Assembly: GCF_947507565.1 (NCBI RefSeq)
Contig: NC_089189.1
Location: 1,054,001-1,118,000 of the forward strand
Length of the DNA stretch: 64,000 nt
Direction: 5' to 3'
Origin: Oscarella lobularis
Lineage: Eukaryota > Porifera > Homoscleromorpha > Homosclerophorida > Oscarellidae
Each line of letters starts with the position of its first letter. Positions within the stretch are counted from its first letter, which is position 1. The notes under the pieces were generated by a model. It had not been told where the DNA came from. It worked only from the letters and a program-made list of their open reading frames with translations, and ran no database searches. Below, piece after piece: positions 22,383 through 32,714 of the stretch. The translations under genes and the position numbers were made by a program.

Positions 22383-22570
22383 ATGCGCACAGTAGACAAA
22401 ATGTCCGACTGTGCTCTATGTAGCTCTATGTGGCTCTTGTACTGATCGCCCTACTGTAGTCGCCTCTATTTGACACGAACTGCTAGCAGAAGAGACTGGA
22501 GCACGACCACCACGCATCGCTGAAGTGAATCCTTTGCGAAAAGCGAGCGCAATCGCTGCAGAAGCCTACG
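22383..22570 (+). pseudogene. 5' remnant of an LRR-PSI gene upstream of kinase copy A
   Basis: The text from ATGCGCACAGTAGACAAAATG through CACGAACTGCTAGCAGAAG and CGCAATCGCTGCAGAAG matches the first 180 bases of the intact LRR gene at 28853 (signal peptide and N-terminal linker). It carries deletions, a stop (TGCTAG) and frame breaks, and no LRR follows. It is the left-hand scar of the kinase/LRR duplication. Confidence 0.8.
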
Positions 22571-22938
22571 AACGTCGCCCCTCCCTCCGAATCCCGACCG
22601 CGATCAACAAGAAGCCCTCATCTACTCTATCGAGAGCTGTCATTTCCGGTGGGATACAGCCACGGGCTGAGGGCCTCACTTCGACGTTCTGATTGCTAGG
22701 TAAACTGCTGCGTAGGTCACATTTGACGCGCGCGCTCCTGGCTTTTTCGGTGGCCGCAGTTTCAGAAGCAGTGAGCCATTGTTCAGATGCAGTAGACACA
22801 CTCGACAGCGTTCCAGAAACTGCAGTCTGAGTCGAGGGCTAATCGTATGCATGCCTACGTGATCGACGCATCTGCGCAGTTGATTCTACTCTGTTGGTCC
22901 GTCTGTGAGTACTCGTTGATCGAGCAGTCAGAAGCGTG

Positions 22939-24939
22939 ATGGCAGATGCAATCGAGGCGTCGTCGCTCTTTCCTTCGCAAAAACTATTTAGTCGAGACGA
23001 CTTTGTGTATGACGAACACTCCGAAGAGGACTACCTCGGCTGTGGCAGTTTTGCGGAAGTCTACAAAGCGTCAATGAGGAGTACCGGTCAGGTAGTGGCA
23101 GCTAAAGTTCTTTTTCGACAAAATGGAAGGCGTGGAAGATTGCAGAAAGAGTACGTAATCTCAGTCAAATCGAAACTGAAAGCATTGACTTGTAATAATG
23201 TTAACACCCGGGTGACCTCTTCTTCTATTATAGCGAAATCAAGAGTCTAAGAAAAGAAGCTGCTATTCTTTTTCAAGTTCAAAATCATCCCAACATCATT
23301 CAACTGATAGGTATATGTGAAGCTCCGAGGCACTACGCTCTGTTGCTGGAATTCATGTCCGACGGAAATCTCGACACGGTTTTGCATTCCACTTCTGACA
23401 AGGACGTCGATAGTTGGAAAACTCGCATCGACATGGCCTACCAAATTTCGAACGGCATGAATCATCTTCACTCGCTTGATCCTCCTATTATTCATCGGGA
23501 TTTGAAACCGCAGAACGTACTACTTAGGAAAGAAGAACGCTTCTACACATGCAAGGTATAAGCATATGATACGCTTTCCTCCGCCATCAAATGAGTCGTT
23601 GTCTTGTTAATAAGATCACAGATTTTGGGCTTTCTAAGATGAAAGGCATGACCACGACAACTCATGATATCAGCAGTAGCGATTACACTCCAGCGGGAAC
23701 GGTACTCTACATAGCACATGAGGGATATTCTACAGATTATAACCCAACAGCGGAATTGCGGATGAAATTGGATATTTACAGGTGGGTGATGTGTAGTGTA
23801 ACGTTCAAGTTTTCTTTACATTCAATTGTTATACCTTCTAAAGCATACTCGTCATTTGTTTTAGTTTTGGCGTGATACTGTGGGAAATACGGGAACGCAG
23901 ACGTCCTTGGGATGGTGATGCTGCTACAGTTTTTAATTAATTAAACAGTAAGGCGAACTCAGTTATTGTTTTGTAGGCAAGACTGATAAACGGGTTTTGC
24001 ACCATTTGGCTAGCACTGGCAAAGCTTTGCCGGTCGCAAAAAATCCGTGTCCTTTTGGTTACGAAGATTTAGGACAGAAGTGCATCTCTTATGAGCCGGA
24101 GAGCAGGCCATCATTCCACCGTAAAACTTCTTACTTTGCTTAAAGTTACGCTTTTGTCTAACTACATTTTAGAAATTTCAATTTCTTTGCAAGACATTGG
24201 AAGAGAGTTGAATGAAAGCGGTAAGTTAGATTGCTGAGTTGAAGGCTCTGCCTATGAAATATTGAATATTTTAGGGAGGACTTCTCCCGCTGTAGCACAT
24301 GTAGTAGACAGTAACGTATTGTCACGACTCGCTGTAGACGATTTTGACGGCGCTTCTCTTGACGTCCACCGATTATTATCAATGAAGGATAAAAAAGGAC
24401 TGGGCAAGAGAGATGTACTACATGTATTATTAATTAACCTAGTTTTTGTGAATGGTTTTTCTAATTAGGACACAGTTTTGCGTGTCCAGAGTCAGGCGCG
24501 ACGGCACGTTACTGATACATTTCGTCCTTATCCGCAGAGTTCGTCGTTTCAACGGCCTGTCAATGATATGAACCAGAGCGTCACGTCGTCGTCTGCTAGA
24601 GGTACTAAATTTTGAGAATGCATTGTCTACTTCATAGATTTTTTGTTAGGTGCTTTCCCGGCTAATGAAGATATAGTATCCGAGAATTTAATGAGAGCAT
24701 GCGCGACTCGCGCAGCATCAAAATGGGAAGAAATGGGTATTTTGCTCGACGTACAAGATCTTGATGAAATTCGTGAAAGATATCGCGGAATCATGCCACG
24801 AATGTTCAAAGTGCTAGAATTGTGGAAAATGAGAGAACAATCACCAACTGTAGGCAAGCTTTTGAGGTGGTTTCAGGAGGTTGGCGTGAGTCGCTATGCT
24901 ATAAAATCTAAATACGAAGAACTGTTCTCACGGAAGTAG
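22939..24939 (+). CDS. RIPK1-like protein kinase with C-terminal death domain, copy A (9 exons)
   Basis: Exons as read: 22939-23150, 23234-23555, 23615-23781, 23865-23914, 23977-24120, 24173-24220, 24275-about 24423, 24469-24601 and 24650-24939. The kinase has a glycine loop (GCGSFAEVYKA), VVAAKVLF with the ATP-binding Lys, HRDLKPQN, ITDFGLSK, an altered APE region (PAGTVLYIAHEGYSTDY, so APE is replaced by AHE) and SFGVILWEIRERRRPWDG. A variable linker (LRVQSQARRH...) follows. The last exon encodes a death domain (NLMRACATRAASKWEEMG, MFKVLELWKMREQSPTVGKL). Kinase first, death domain last is the order of vertebrate RIPK1; IRAK has the reverse. The start is the ATG at 22939. A cytosolic signalling role in cell death or immunity is inferred from architecture. 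It heads the first of two kinase/LRR modules. Confidence 0.85.
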
Positions 24940-24992
24940 ATTGTTTGTTGATTAGTTAATAAATTGATCAAGATTCTTCGTCACACATAGAC

Positions 24993-26183
24993 ATGCGCAC
25001 AATGAACAAAATGTTGCTACTGATCGCCCTGATCGGCGCGTCGCAGGCTCTATGCAACGCGAAATGCCAGCAGAAGAGACTGGAGCACGACCACCACGCA
25101 TCGCTGAAGCGACTCCTCGACGAAAACCGAGCGCAATCGCTGCAAAAGTAGGACGCGCCTCGCGACGCCTCGCCCCAAATCTCGACGATCTCCAAGCCCT
25201 CACGTTCCTCTACAAGAACACGGGCGGCGCAAACTGGACCGAAAGCACCGGCTGGAAGGAGGGCACATCGGGGGACCCGTGCGGCGCGACGCCCTGGCAC
25301 GGAATCTCGTGCAACGACGACGGATGCGTCGTCGCCATCGAACTCGTCTACAACAACCTCGTCGGACGCTTACCGGCCGATCTCGTCAAAGCGTCGAACA
25401 TCTCGTCTTCTACTCGAATCTTAATTCTCGCGGGTCCCATTCCAAACGGTTTACTCAATTCGAAAAACTTAATCGAATTCGACGTGAATAACAACGCGAT
25501 GTCCGGACGTCTTCCGGACGCGATCGACGCGCCGAAACTTCAGTCATTCGTCTTATACGCGAACGAATTTTCTGGCTCGTTGCCAAGTCGATGGAACGCG
25601 CCCTCACTTCGAAGTCTCAGATAACCAATTCACCGGAAGTCCACCGGAAGCGATAGGTGAGCTCAAAGACGTAGTCCAATTAGTCGTATCGCGAAATAAT
25701 CTCACCGGCGAATTCCCGACGAGTTGGGGTCACCTGACAAAACTCGAGCAACTCTGGTCGTTTAATAACGAAATACGGGGTCCCCTGCCGGAGAGCTGGT
25801 CGGCTCTTCGTTCGCTCGAGAACGTGGAGATCGACGGTATTCTCGGCGTCCTACCCGATTGGCTGGGAACGAGTTGGACGCGCGTGCAAAATCTCCTTCT
25901 CCCGCGCGGTAACATGAGCGGATCGATACCGGCGTCGATTTGCCACTTGGAACGAGTCAATACCTGTGGCTCTTTCAGAATAATCTCACCGGTTCCATAC
26001 CCGATTGCGTGGGTAAAATGGTCAAATTGCAGTCGCTTGAACTCTCCGATAATCGGCTCTCCGGCTCGCTGCCCGAGTCGTTGGGCGAGCTCTATAACGT
26101 GAGCTATTTCTACGCGTCGCGCAATCGGCTCAACGGGTCGCTGCCCGAGTCGCTTAGCCGTATGAAAGCCCTTCAGGTTCTCG
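24993..26183 (+). pseudogene. LRR-PSI gene copy 1, pseudogene
   Basis: This is colinear with the intact LRR gene at 28853-30481 for about 1.2 kb at high identity. A 4-bp deletion relative to the intact copy turns AAG TAC GCA GGA into AAG TAG, so the frame stops after about 52 codons. More indels follow, for example near 25405-25440, 25614 (loss of the YLDV stretch) and 25955. The homology ends abruptly after CTTCAGGTTCTCG at 26183, where it jumps to sequence from the 5' part of the gene. The last LRRs and the PSI domain are missing. Confidence 0.9.
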
Positions 26184-26689
26184 CCTCTATTTGACACGAA
26201 CTGCCAGCAGAAGAGACTGGAGCACGATCGCCATATCATCGGGCCCACGCATCGCTATCCTTGGTGAAAGGCGCTGCAGAAGCACGAACGACGCCTCGCT
26301 ACGATTCGTTAGCGTGAAAAAAGATGCGATCGCTCTCGGTCACCGATCGAGAGCTGTCATTTCCGGTGGGATACGTCTTCGATTTGCTCCCACGGGCCGA
26401 GGGCTTCACTTCGACGTTCTGATTGCTAACTAAATTGCTGCGTACGTGTACGGTCACATTTGACGCGCGCTCCTGGCTTTTTCGGTGGCCGCAGTTTCAG
26501 AAGCAGCCATTGTTCAGATGCCGTAGATACAGATAGCCTCGACTTCACGACAGTGCTCCAGAAACAGCAACGAGCCTAATCGCATTCGTACAGTACGTGG
26601 GGATCGACGGCTTCGACGCATCTGCGCAGTTACCACGGATATAAACCCGTGCATGCAGTTTGTCCGTTGATCGAGCACTCAGAAGCGTG
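26184..26689 (+). other. Duplication junction and upstream region of kinase copy B
   Basis: CCTCTATTTGACACGAACTG at 26184 matches 22460-22480. The following bases through 26689 parallel 22480-22938 with indels (for example GAGCTGTCATTTCCGGTGGG and TTTTTCGGTGGCCGCAGTTT in both). This is the promoter and 5' flank shared by both kinase genes, plus the LRR 5' remnant. No open frame of note. Confidence 0.7.
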
Positions 26690-28678
26690 ATGGCAAATGC
26701 AAGCGAAGCTTCGTCGCTCTTTGACTTACCTCCGGAGAAACTATTTAGTCAAGACGACTTTGACTATGACGAAGACTCCGACGAGGACTACCTCGGCTAT
26801 GGTAGTTTTGCGGAAGTCTACAAAGCGAAAGTAAAAAGTACCGGTCAGATAGTGGCAGCTAAACTTCTTTTTCGACGAAATGGCGCGCGTGGAAGATTGC
26901 AGAAAGAGTACGTAATCTCAGCCAAATCGAAACTGAAAACAGTGTGCTAAATAATGTTAACACCCGGGTGACCTCTTCTTCTATTATAGCGAAATCAAGA
27001 GTCTAAGAAAAGAAGCTGCTATTCTTTTTCAAGTTCAAAATCATCCCAACATCATTCAGCTGATAGGTATATGCGAAGCTCCGAGGCACTACGCTCTGTT
27101 GCTGGAATTCATGTCCGACGGAAATCTCGACACGGTTTTGCATTCCACTTCTGACAAGGACGTCGATAGTTGGAAAACTCGCGTCGACATGGCCTACCAA
27201 ATTTCGAACGGCATGAATCATCTTCACTCGCTTGATCCTCCTATTATTCATCGAGATTTGAAACCGCAGAACGTTCTACTTAGGAAAGAAGGACGCTTCT
27301 ACAAATGCAAGGTAAGCGTATGATACACTTTCCTTCGCGATCAAATAAGTCATTGTCTTGTTACTTAAGATCACAGATTTTGGGCTCTCTAAAATGAAAG
27401 GCATGACCACGACAACCCATGATATCGGCAGTAGCGATTACACTCCAGCGGGAACAGTACTCTACATAGCACATGAGGGATATTCTACAGATTATAAACC
27501 AACAGCGGAGTTGCGGATGAAATTGGATATTTACAGGTAGGTGCTGTTTAGTGTAGCGTTCAATTTCCATTAAAAACGTTAGTAAAAGAAGATTTATTAC
27601 ATTCTCGTCATTTGTTTTAGTTTTGGCGTGATACTGTGGGAAATAAGAGAACGCAGACGTCCTTTGGATGGTGATACTGTGGGAAATAAGAGAACGCAGA
27701 CGTCCTTTGGATGGTGATACTGGTTACAGTTTTCTCAATAAGGCGCGAACTCGGTTTTTTGCAGGCGAGACGAATAAACAGGTTTTGCATCATTTGGCTA
27801 GCACTGGAAGAGCTTTGCCGGTCGCAAAAAATCCGTGTCCTCTTGGTTACGAAGATTTGGGACAGAAGTGCATCTCTTATGAGCCGGAAAGAAGGCCATC
27901 ATTCCGCCGTAAAACTTCTTCCTTGCTTAAAGTTACGCTATTGAATAACTACATTTTAGAAATTTCGTATTCTTTGCAAGACATTGGAACAAAGTTGAAT
28001 GAAAGCGGTAAGTTAGATTGCAGACTTGTAGATATGTATGAAGTATTGCTTGCCTTAGGGTATGACTCAGTGCGGATGACATCTCTCGCTGTAACGGATG
28101 CAGTAGGCGGTAACAAAAAGAACATATTTGTAGGGTTTTTATATTCACGACTAAGTGTAGACGATGTTGACGGCGCTTCTCTTGCCGTTGACCAATTATC
28201 AATCAATGATAAAAAAGGACAGGGCAAGGAAGATGTACTACTTGTAAAATTAACCGAGAACGATTTTTCAATGGCGTTTGTTTCTAATTAGGACACAGTT
28301 TTACGTGTCCAGAGCGTCACGACGTCGTCCGCTATAGGTACTTAAATTTTAAGAATACATTGTCTAATTCATAGAATTTTATTAGGTGCTTTTCCGGATG
28401 GTGATGAATTAGTACCTGTGAATTTAATGAGAGCATGCGCGGCTCTCGTTGGAATGAAATGGGAAGAAATGTGTATTTTTCTTCTCAGTCTAAAAGATCT
28501 TGATGAAATTCGTGAAAGATATCGCAGCGATCTCACACGAATGTTCAGGGTACTAGAAGTGTGGAAAATGAGAGAAAAGTCACCAACTGTAAGCAACCTT
28601 TTGGGGTGGTTTGCGGAGGCTGGTGTGAGTCGCCGTGCTATACAACATCGCTACGAAGAAATGTTCTCAAGGAAGTAG
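26690..28678 (+). CDS. RIPK1-like protein kinase with C-terminal death domain, copy B (multi-exon)
   Basis: This is a paralogue of the 22939 gene with the same exon plan. The start ATG at 26690 gives MANASEASSLFDLPPEKLF. The kinase shows GYGSFAEVYKAKVKSTGQIV, AAKLLF, HRDLKPQN, ITDFGLSK and LDIY/SFGVILWEI. The last exon (about 28386-28678) encodes the death domain (NLMRACAALVGMKWEEM, MFRVLEVWKMREKSPTVSNL). Differences from copy A are a shorter linker (the block after VLRVQS is mostly missing) and an exon around 28020-28130 that stays open longer. A 43-bp duplication falls at the exon 4 donor. The upstream donor (GATG/GTGATAC at 27671) would splice out the second copy and keep the frame, so the gene may be intact. 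It lies 174 bp upstream of the intact LRR gene on the same strand. Confidence 0.8.
27630..27715. repeat. 43-bp tandem duplication across a splice donor in kinase copy B
   Basis: A 43-bp unit beginning GATACTGTGGGAAATAAGAG occurs at 27630-27672 and again at 27673-27715. Copy A of the gene has it once. It would shift the frame if both copies were exonic. The first unit ends in a usable GT donor, so the second can be intronic. Confidence 0.9.
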
Positions 28679-28852
28679 ACTGTGGTTGAACGAACTCTTT
28701 GATTAATTAATAAATTAGATTGATTAATCAAGATGACGATGTAGTTCTGCATGTGGTTTTTGTACGCCTCACTCCGCGCCATCAGCGAAATCTTTGCGTT
28801 CGATAGAGAATGTTAATTAACTTTTCGCGGTTGGTTCCGATCACGCGCAGAC

Positions 28853-30481
28853 ATGCGCACAATAGACAAAATGTCCTCGCTCATTGCAACAGCTCTACTA
28901 ATCGCCCTAGTCGGCGCATCGCAGGCTATTCCGCATCTATGCAACACGAACTGCCAGCAGAAGAGACTGGAGCACGACCACCACGCATCGCTGAAGCGAC
29001 TCCTCGATGAAAACCGAGCGCAATCGCTGCAAAAGTACGCAGGACGCGCCTCGCGACGTCTCGCCCCAAATCCCGACGATCTCCAGGCCCTCACGTCCCT
29101 CTACAAGAGCACGGGCGGCGCAAACTGGACCGAAAGCACCGGCTGGAAGGAGGGCACATCGGGGGACCCGTGCGGCGCGACGCCCTGGCACGGAATCTCG
29201 TGCAACGACGACGGACGCGTCGTCGCCATCGAACTCGTCTACAACAACCTCGTCGGACGCTTACCGGCCGATCTCGTGAAAGCGTCCAACGTCGAGCATC
29301 TCGTCTTCTACTCGAATCTTCTCGCGGGTCCCGTTCCGAGCGGTTTACTCAATTCGAAAAATTTAATCGAATTCGACGTGAATAACAATGCGATGTCCGG
29401 ACGTCTTCCGGACGCGATCGACGCACCGAAACTTCAGTCATTCGTCTTGTACGCGAACGAATTCTCTGGCTCGTTGCCAAGTCAATGGAACGCGCCCTCA
29501 CTTCAATATCTCGACGTTTCGGATAACCAATTCACCGGAAGTCCACCGGAAGCGATAGGTGAGCTCGAAGACGTAGTCCAATTAGTCGTATCGCGAAATA
29601 ATCTCACCGGCGAATTCCCGACGAGTTGGGGTCACCTGACAAAGCTCGAGCAACTCTGGTCGTTTAATAACGACATACGGGGTCCCTTGCCGGAGAGCTG
29701 GTCGGCTCTTCGATTGCTCGAGAACGTGGAGATCGACGGTATTCTCGGCGTCCTACCCGATTGGCTGGGAACGAGTTGGACGCGCGTGCAAAATCTCCTT
29801 CTCCCGCGCGGTAACATGAGCGGATCGATACCGGCGTCGATTTGCCACTTGGAACGCGTCGAATACCTGTGGCTCTTTCAGAATAATCTCACCGGTTCCA
29901 TACCCGATTGCATGGGTAAAATGGTCAAATTGCAGTCGCTCGAACTCTCCGACAATCGGCTCTCCGGCTCGCTGCCCGAGTCGTTGGGCGAGCTCTATAA
30001 CGTGAGCTATTTCTACGCGTCGCGCAATCGGCTCAACGGGTCGCTGCCCGAGTCGCTTAGCCGTATGAAAGCCCTTCAGGTTCTCGACGTTTCGAGTAAT
30101 ATGATTACCGGTGGGATACCCGCTTCGTACGTCGCCTTCACGGATCGCGTCTATAGCTTCGCCGTTTGCTATAATTCGCTCTCCGGTCCCGTGCCCGCGT
30201 CGCTCGAGCGATTTTTTAAATTTATTGACGATTATACGTGCGATATGTACGGTAATCCGTGGTCGTGTCCCGTGCCCGGCGTCGTGCCCAAGTCGTGCGG
30301 TTGCCAGTGTTCGGAGTGTAATACGGGGGCGAAGCGACAGTCGTGCGCGCAATGCGTCGCTTCGGCCGGGTGCGGGTTTTGCGCGAATGGGCCGAATTGT
30401 ATCGAGGGCTCCGCCTCGGCACCGGCCTCCGGATACGAGTGTCCCGTCTCACAGTGGACGTACGGCTCGGGAAACTGCTGA
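28853..30481 (+). CDS. Secreted plant-type leucine-rich-repeat protein with C-terminal PSI-like cysteine module
   Basis: An intronless 542-aa frame runs from ATG 28853. It has a signal peptide (MSSLIATALLIALVGASQA), then a short linker with CNTNC. A capping domain like those of plant LRR proteins follows (DLQALTSLYKSTGGANWTE, TGWKEG, WHGISC). About twelve LRRs of the plant-specific type come next, with LxGxLP or LTGSIP cores (NNLTGSIPDCMG, NRLSGSLPESLG). Residues about 485-525 are a Cys-rich module (CSECNTG, SCAQCVASAGCGFC) resembling a PSI domain. There is no transmembrane helix, so it is likely secreted. It may act as a recognition or adhesion protein; ligand unknown. Two other copies in the window are broken. 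It follows kinase copy B on the same strand, with the same order in the decayed module at 22939-26183. Confidence 0.9.
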   Translation: MRTIDKMSSLIATALLIALVGASQAIPHLCNTNCQQKRLEHDHHASLKRLLDENRAQSLQKYAGRASRRLAPNPDDLQALTSLYKSTGGANWTESTGWKEGTSGDPCGATPWHGISCNDDGRVVAIELVYNNLVGRLPADLVKASNVEHLVFYSNLLAGPVPSGLLNSKNLIEFDVNNNAMSGRLPDAIDAPKLQSFVLYANEFSGSLPSQWNAPSLQYLDVSDNQFTGSPPEAIGELEDVVQLVVSRNNLTGEFPTSWGHLTKLEQLWSFNNDIRGPLPESWSALRLLENVEIDGILGVLPDWLGTSWTRVQNLLLPRGNMSGSIPASICHLERVEYLWLFQNNLTGSIPDCMGKMVKLQSLELSDNRLSGSLPESLGELYNVSYFYASRNRLNGSLPESLSRMKALQVLDVSSNMITGGIPASYVAFTDRVYSFAVCYNSLSGPVPASLERFFKFIDDYTCDMYGNPWSCPVPGVVPKSCGCQCSECNTGAKRQSCAQCVASAGCGFCANGPNCIEGSASAPASGYECPVSQWTYGSGNC

Positions 30482-32627
30482 CTAAACAGTTCTAGCGTTT
30501 AGATGCCGATTGCTGCTGCTTGCGTGTACACGTTGATAGAATTAGTATTTTCGATCAGTTTCGTTCACCCTTAATGGTTTCACCGGTACTATAGTGTAGA
30601 CATGCTTAGTTATAATTAATTAATTAAGGTTTTGAAGAGGGGAGGAGGAAGCGTCATAAGGTGCGTCACGTGCAGATTCAATTTTTCTTCTGAGAAAAAC
30701 TCATCTCTATAGGAGTTGAACAATTCGTCGTGATAAGCAATCTGCCAGTCCATTCTGCTTTCCCAGCTGAAGACTCTTGTATGTCGACTCTCCAAGCATT
30801 TTGAACACTTCTGTTCAGCTGAAGGTATGTATCCTCCAAGGCCTGCCCTTCAGCGTTGTCAGCCGAACTTCAAAGCCGTGTAACTTCAACGTGCAGCTAT
30901 TCAGCATTGCTTGTATGAGTCCCAAGTGTCTTAAGATTTACCTGGTAAGCAGTTTGCATTGCCTCTTATTTAACTAAATGTTCTTTTTAGGCTGGGGTCC
31001 TAAGCACGACCCCGTGGTGAAAAACTGCTCCACCGGGGTCCCGGGCAAGACCCGTCATCAAAAACTGCCTCGCAGGGTCCCGGGCATGACCCCGTCAAAA
31101 CTGCCTCTGCATGAAAACGCGAGGGGAGACTCTGTGCAATTTTTTTCAATTTATTTAATAAATAGTCTGTCCCTTCCCTTTTGTCTATGAGCAGTTTTTG
31201 ATGACGGGGTCATGCCCAGGACCCCCGAGGCAGTTTTTGATGACGGGGTCATGCCCAGGACCCCAAAGCAGTTTTTGATGACGGGGTCATGCTCAGGACC
31301 CCGGCAGTGAGCAGTTTTTTGATGACAGGGTCATGCCCAGGACCCCAACTCCTAAGACAAAACGCTAATGCCTTCGTAGAAAAAGTAAGTACATATGCTT
31401 ACCTGCTTATTGTTGAGCTGAAATTCACGCAAAGTTTCATACGGGTGCCCACATGCGCTTATGGTACCATGCACTATAAAATGAATAGTACTACTACCCT
31501 CTGACAAGTCTTTCCTATGTTGCGGCCCGTTCGCACAGCTGCAAGGAGGACTACATGTAGGGGATAAATCATATAAGAAACAGTCCTGAAACATACATGA
31601 GTAAGAAGTACCTATTGGTAATGCATAGCCTCGTCAGAAGGTGCAGTTTGAGCCTTGGTGGCAACGGGCTCCGCTGAAGACGGGAAAAAAAGATAGAAGA
31701 CAAATAACTACATAACTAGCGCTTGGATCTTATCTAGCCGCTATGTAACTTCGTAACCTTCTTATGATGGCATATCCTCACTGGAATAACACCCCGTCCT
31801 ATACTTTTTGTGCCACGTTGTGAATAACTCGTGACGACCGGATGATTACGTCACTTCTGATGATGGTAAATTAGTTGCACTGAATATTTTCATGAGCATC
31901 TTACCTTATGATTATCTAGATGCATCACGTGGTTTATGTTTCGACGTGGTTAATAAAATTGGCCTAAAGAGAGGAGCAGAAGATGATGATGACTGGTTGT
32001 TGTTCTGTAGACACTATCATTGCTTTTATCACTAAAAAGTAATAAAATCGACAAAAACTACATATGCAGTATTCACCATTGGTCATGTGTATGATGTGCC
32101 AAGGAAAAAATACGCGAGGGACCCCTTCAAGCCCGGAACGCTGCTAGTGGCGAAATTTAGTGATTAGTGCGTAGGAGGGAGAAAGGGGGGCCCCGCTGAG
32201 GCCTACAGGTCTTTCTCCTAAACGGAGCTACAAAACGTCTCTGCACACCTTAGAGTCGCCTAGCTTCGCTCGGCTGAGCAGTCAATTTTTGATCGTCCAG
32301 CTACTAGTCCGAACTGCATTGAACGAGCTAAACGGGAGAGAAATTTTGTAGCGGACAAGGAGTCGCATCGCCTGCTGTGAACGCGAAAAGGCGTCGGTCT
32401 ACTCACCGAGTCACGGATTACGGTGTCGTTCCGTTGTTCGCGTGCTCCGCGTGGGCTATTCGATCTCTGATTCGATTAGTGACGCGCGACACGCGTCTGC
32501 AACGTGACACAAACTCAACGCGATATTTTTTGCTTTACGGCTGCTCGAAAACTTCCCTACAGGGATCCCCAGCGTTTGATCAAGAAATTGTCCGAGTTAC
32601 TCTCTCGCAAAGCCGAGTTTCGTTCGA
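30482..32627. other. 2.1-kb region without a convincing gene
   Basis: Short frames and splice-like motifs occur (for example around 30780-30950, where a donor CTG/GTAAGC follows an open stretch), but I cannot tie them to a known protein. It contains the inverted repeat cluster at 30991-31346. The stretch 31380-32620 shows nothing I recognise. A decayed gene or a non-coding transcript is possible. Confidence 0.4.
30991..31346. repeat. Inverted array of about 37-bp units (foldback)
   Basis: On the right (31188-31346) four direct units carry GCAGTTTTTGATGACGGGG followed by TCATGCCCAGGACCCC. On the left (30991-31112) about three units carry the reverse complement (GGGTCCCGGGCATGACCCCG and TCAAAAACTGCC). 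The arms are separated by about 75 bp of AT-rich spacer. A transcript would fold into a long imperfect hairpin. Confidence 0.85.
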
Positions 32628-32676
32628 TGACGCAATCTAGACTGACGTAATCTAGACACTATCTATCTCTTTATAA
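32628..32676 (+). promoter_or_regulatory. Putative promoter of the helical-hairpin gene: repeated TGACG sites and TATA-like box
   Basis: TGACGCAATCTAGAC and TGACGTAATCTAGAC stand back to back at about 32628-32657; TGACGTAA is the core of CREB/ATF-type sites. A TTTATAA box lies at 32670-32676, about 40 bp before the ATG at 32715. The repeat is visible; its use as a promoter is inference. Confidence 0.5.
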
Positions 32677-32714
32677 GTTACACCGGAGGGGACTCGGGCT
32701 CACTCACTGCCAAG

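Noticed and set aside
27630-27960. Kinase copy B as a frameshifted pseudogene
   Set aside because: The 43-bp duplication can be spliced out through the first donor, and the rest of the gene keeps its frame, so a break is not shown.
30777-31190. Small gene(s) with short frames before and across the inverted array
   Set aside because: Frames of about 70 codons cross the repeat units and show no domain; splice-like motifs alone are not enough.
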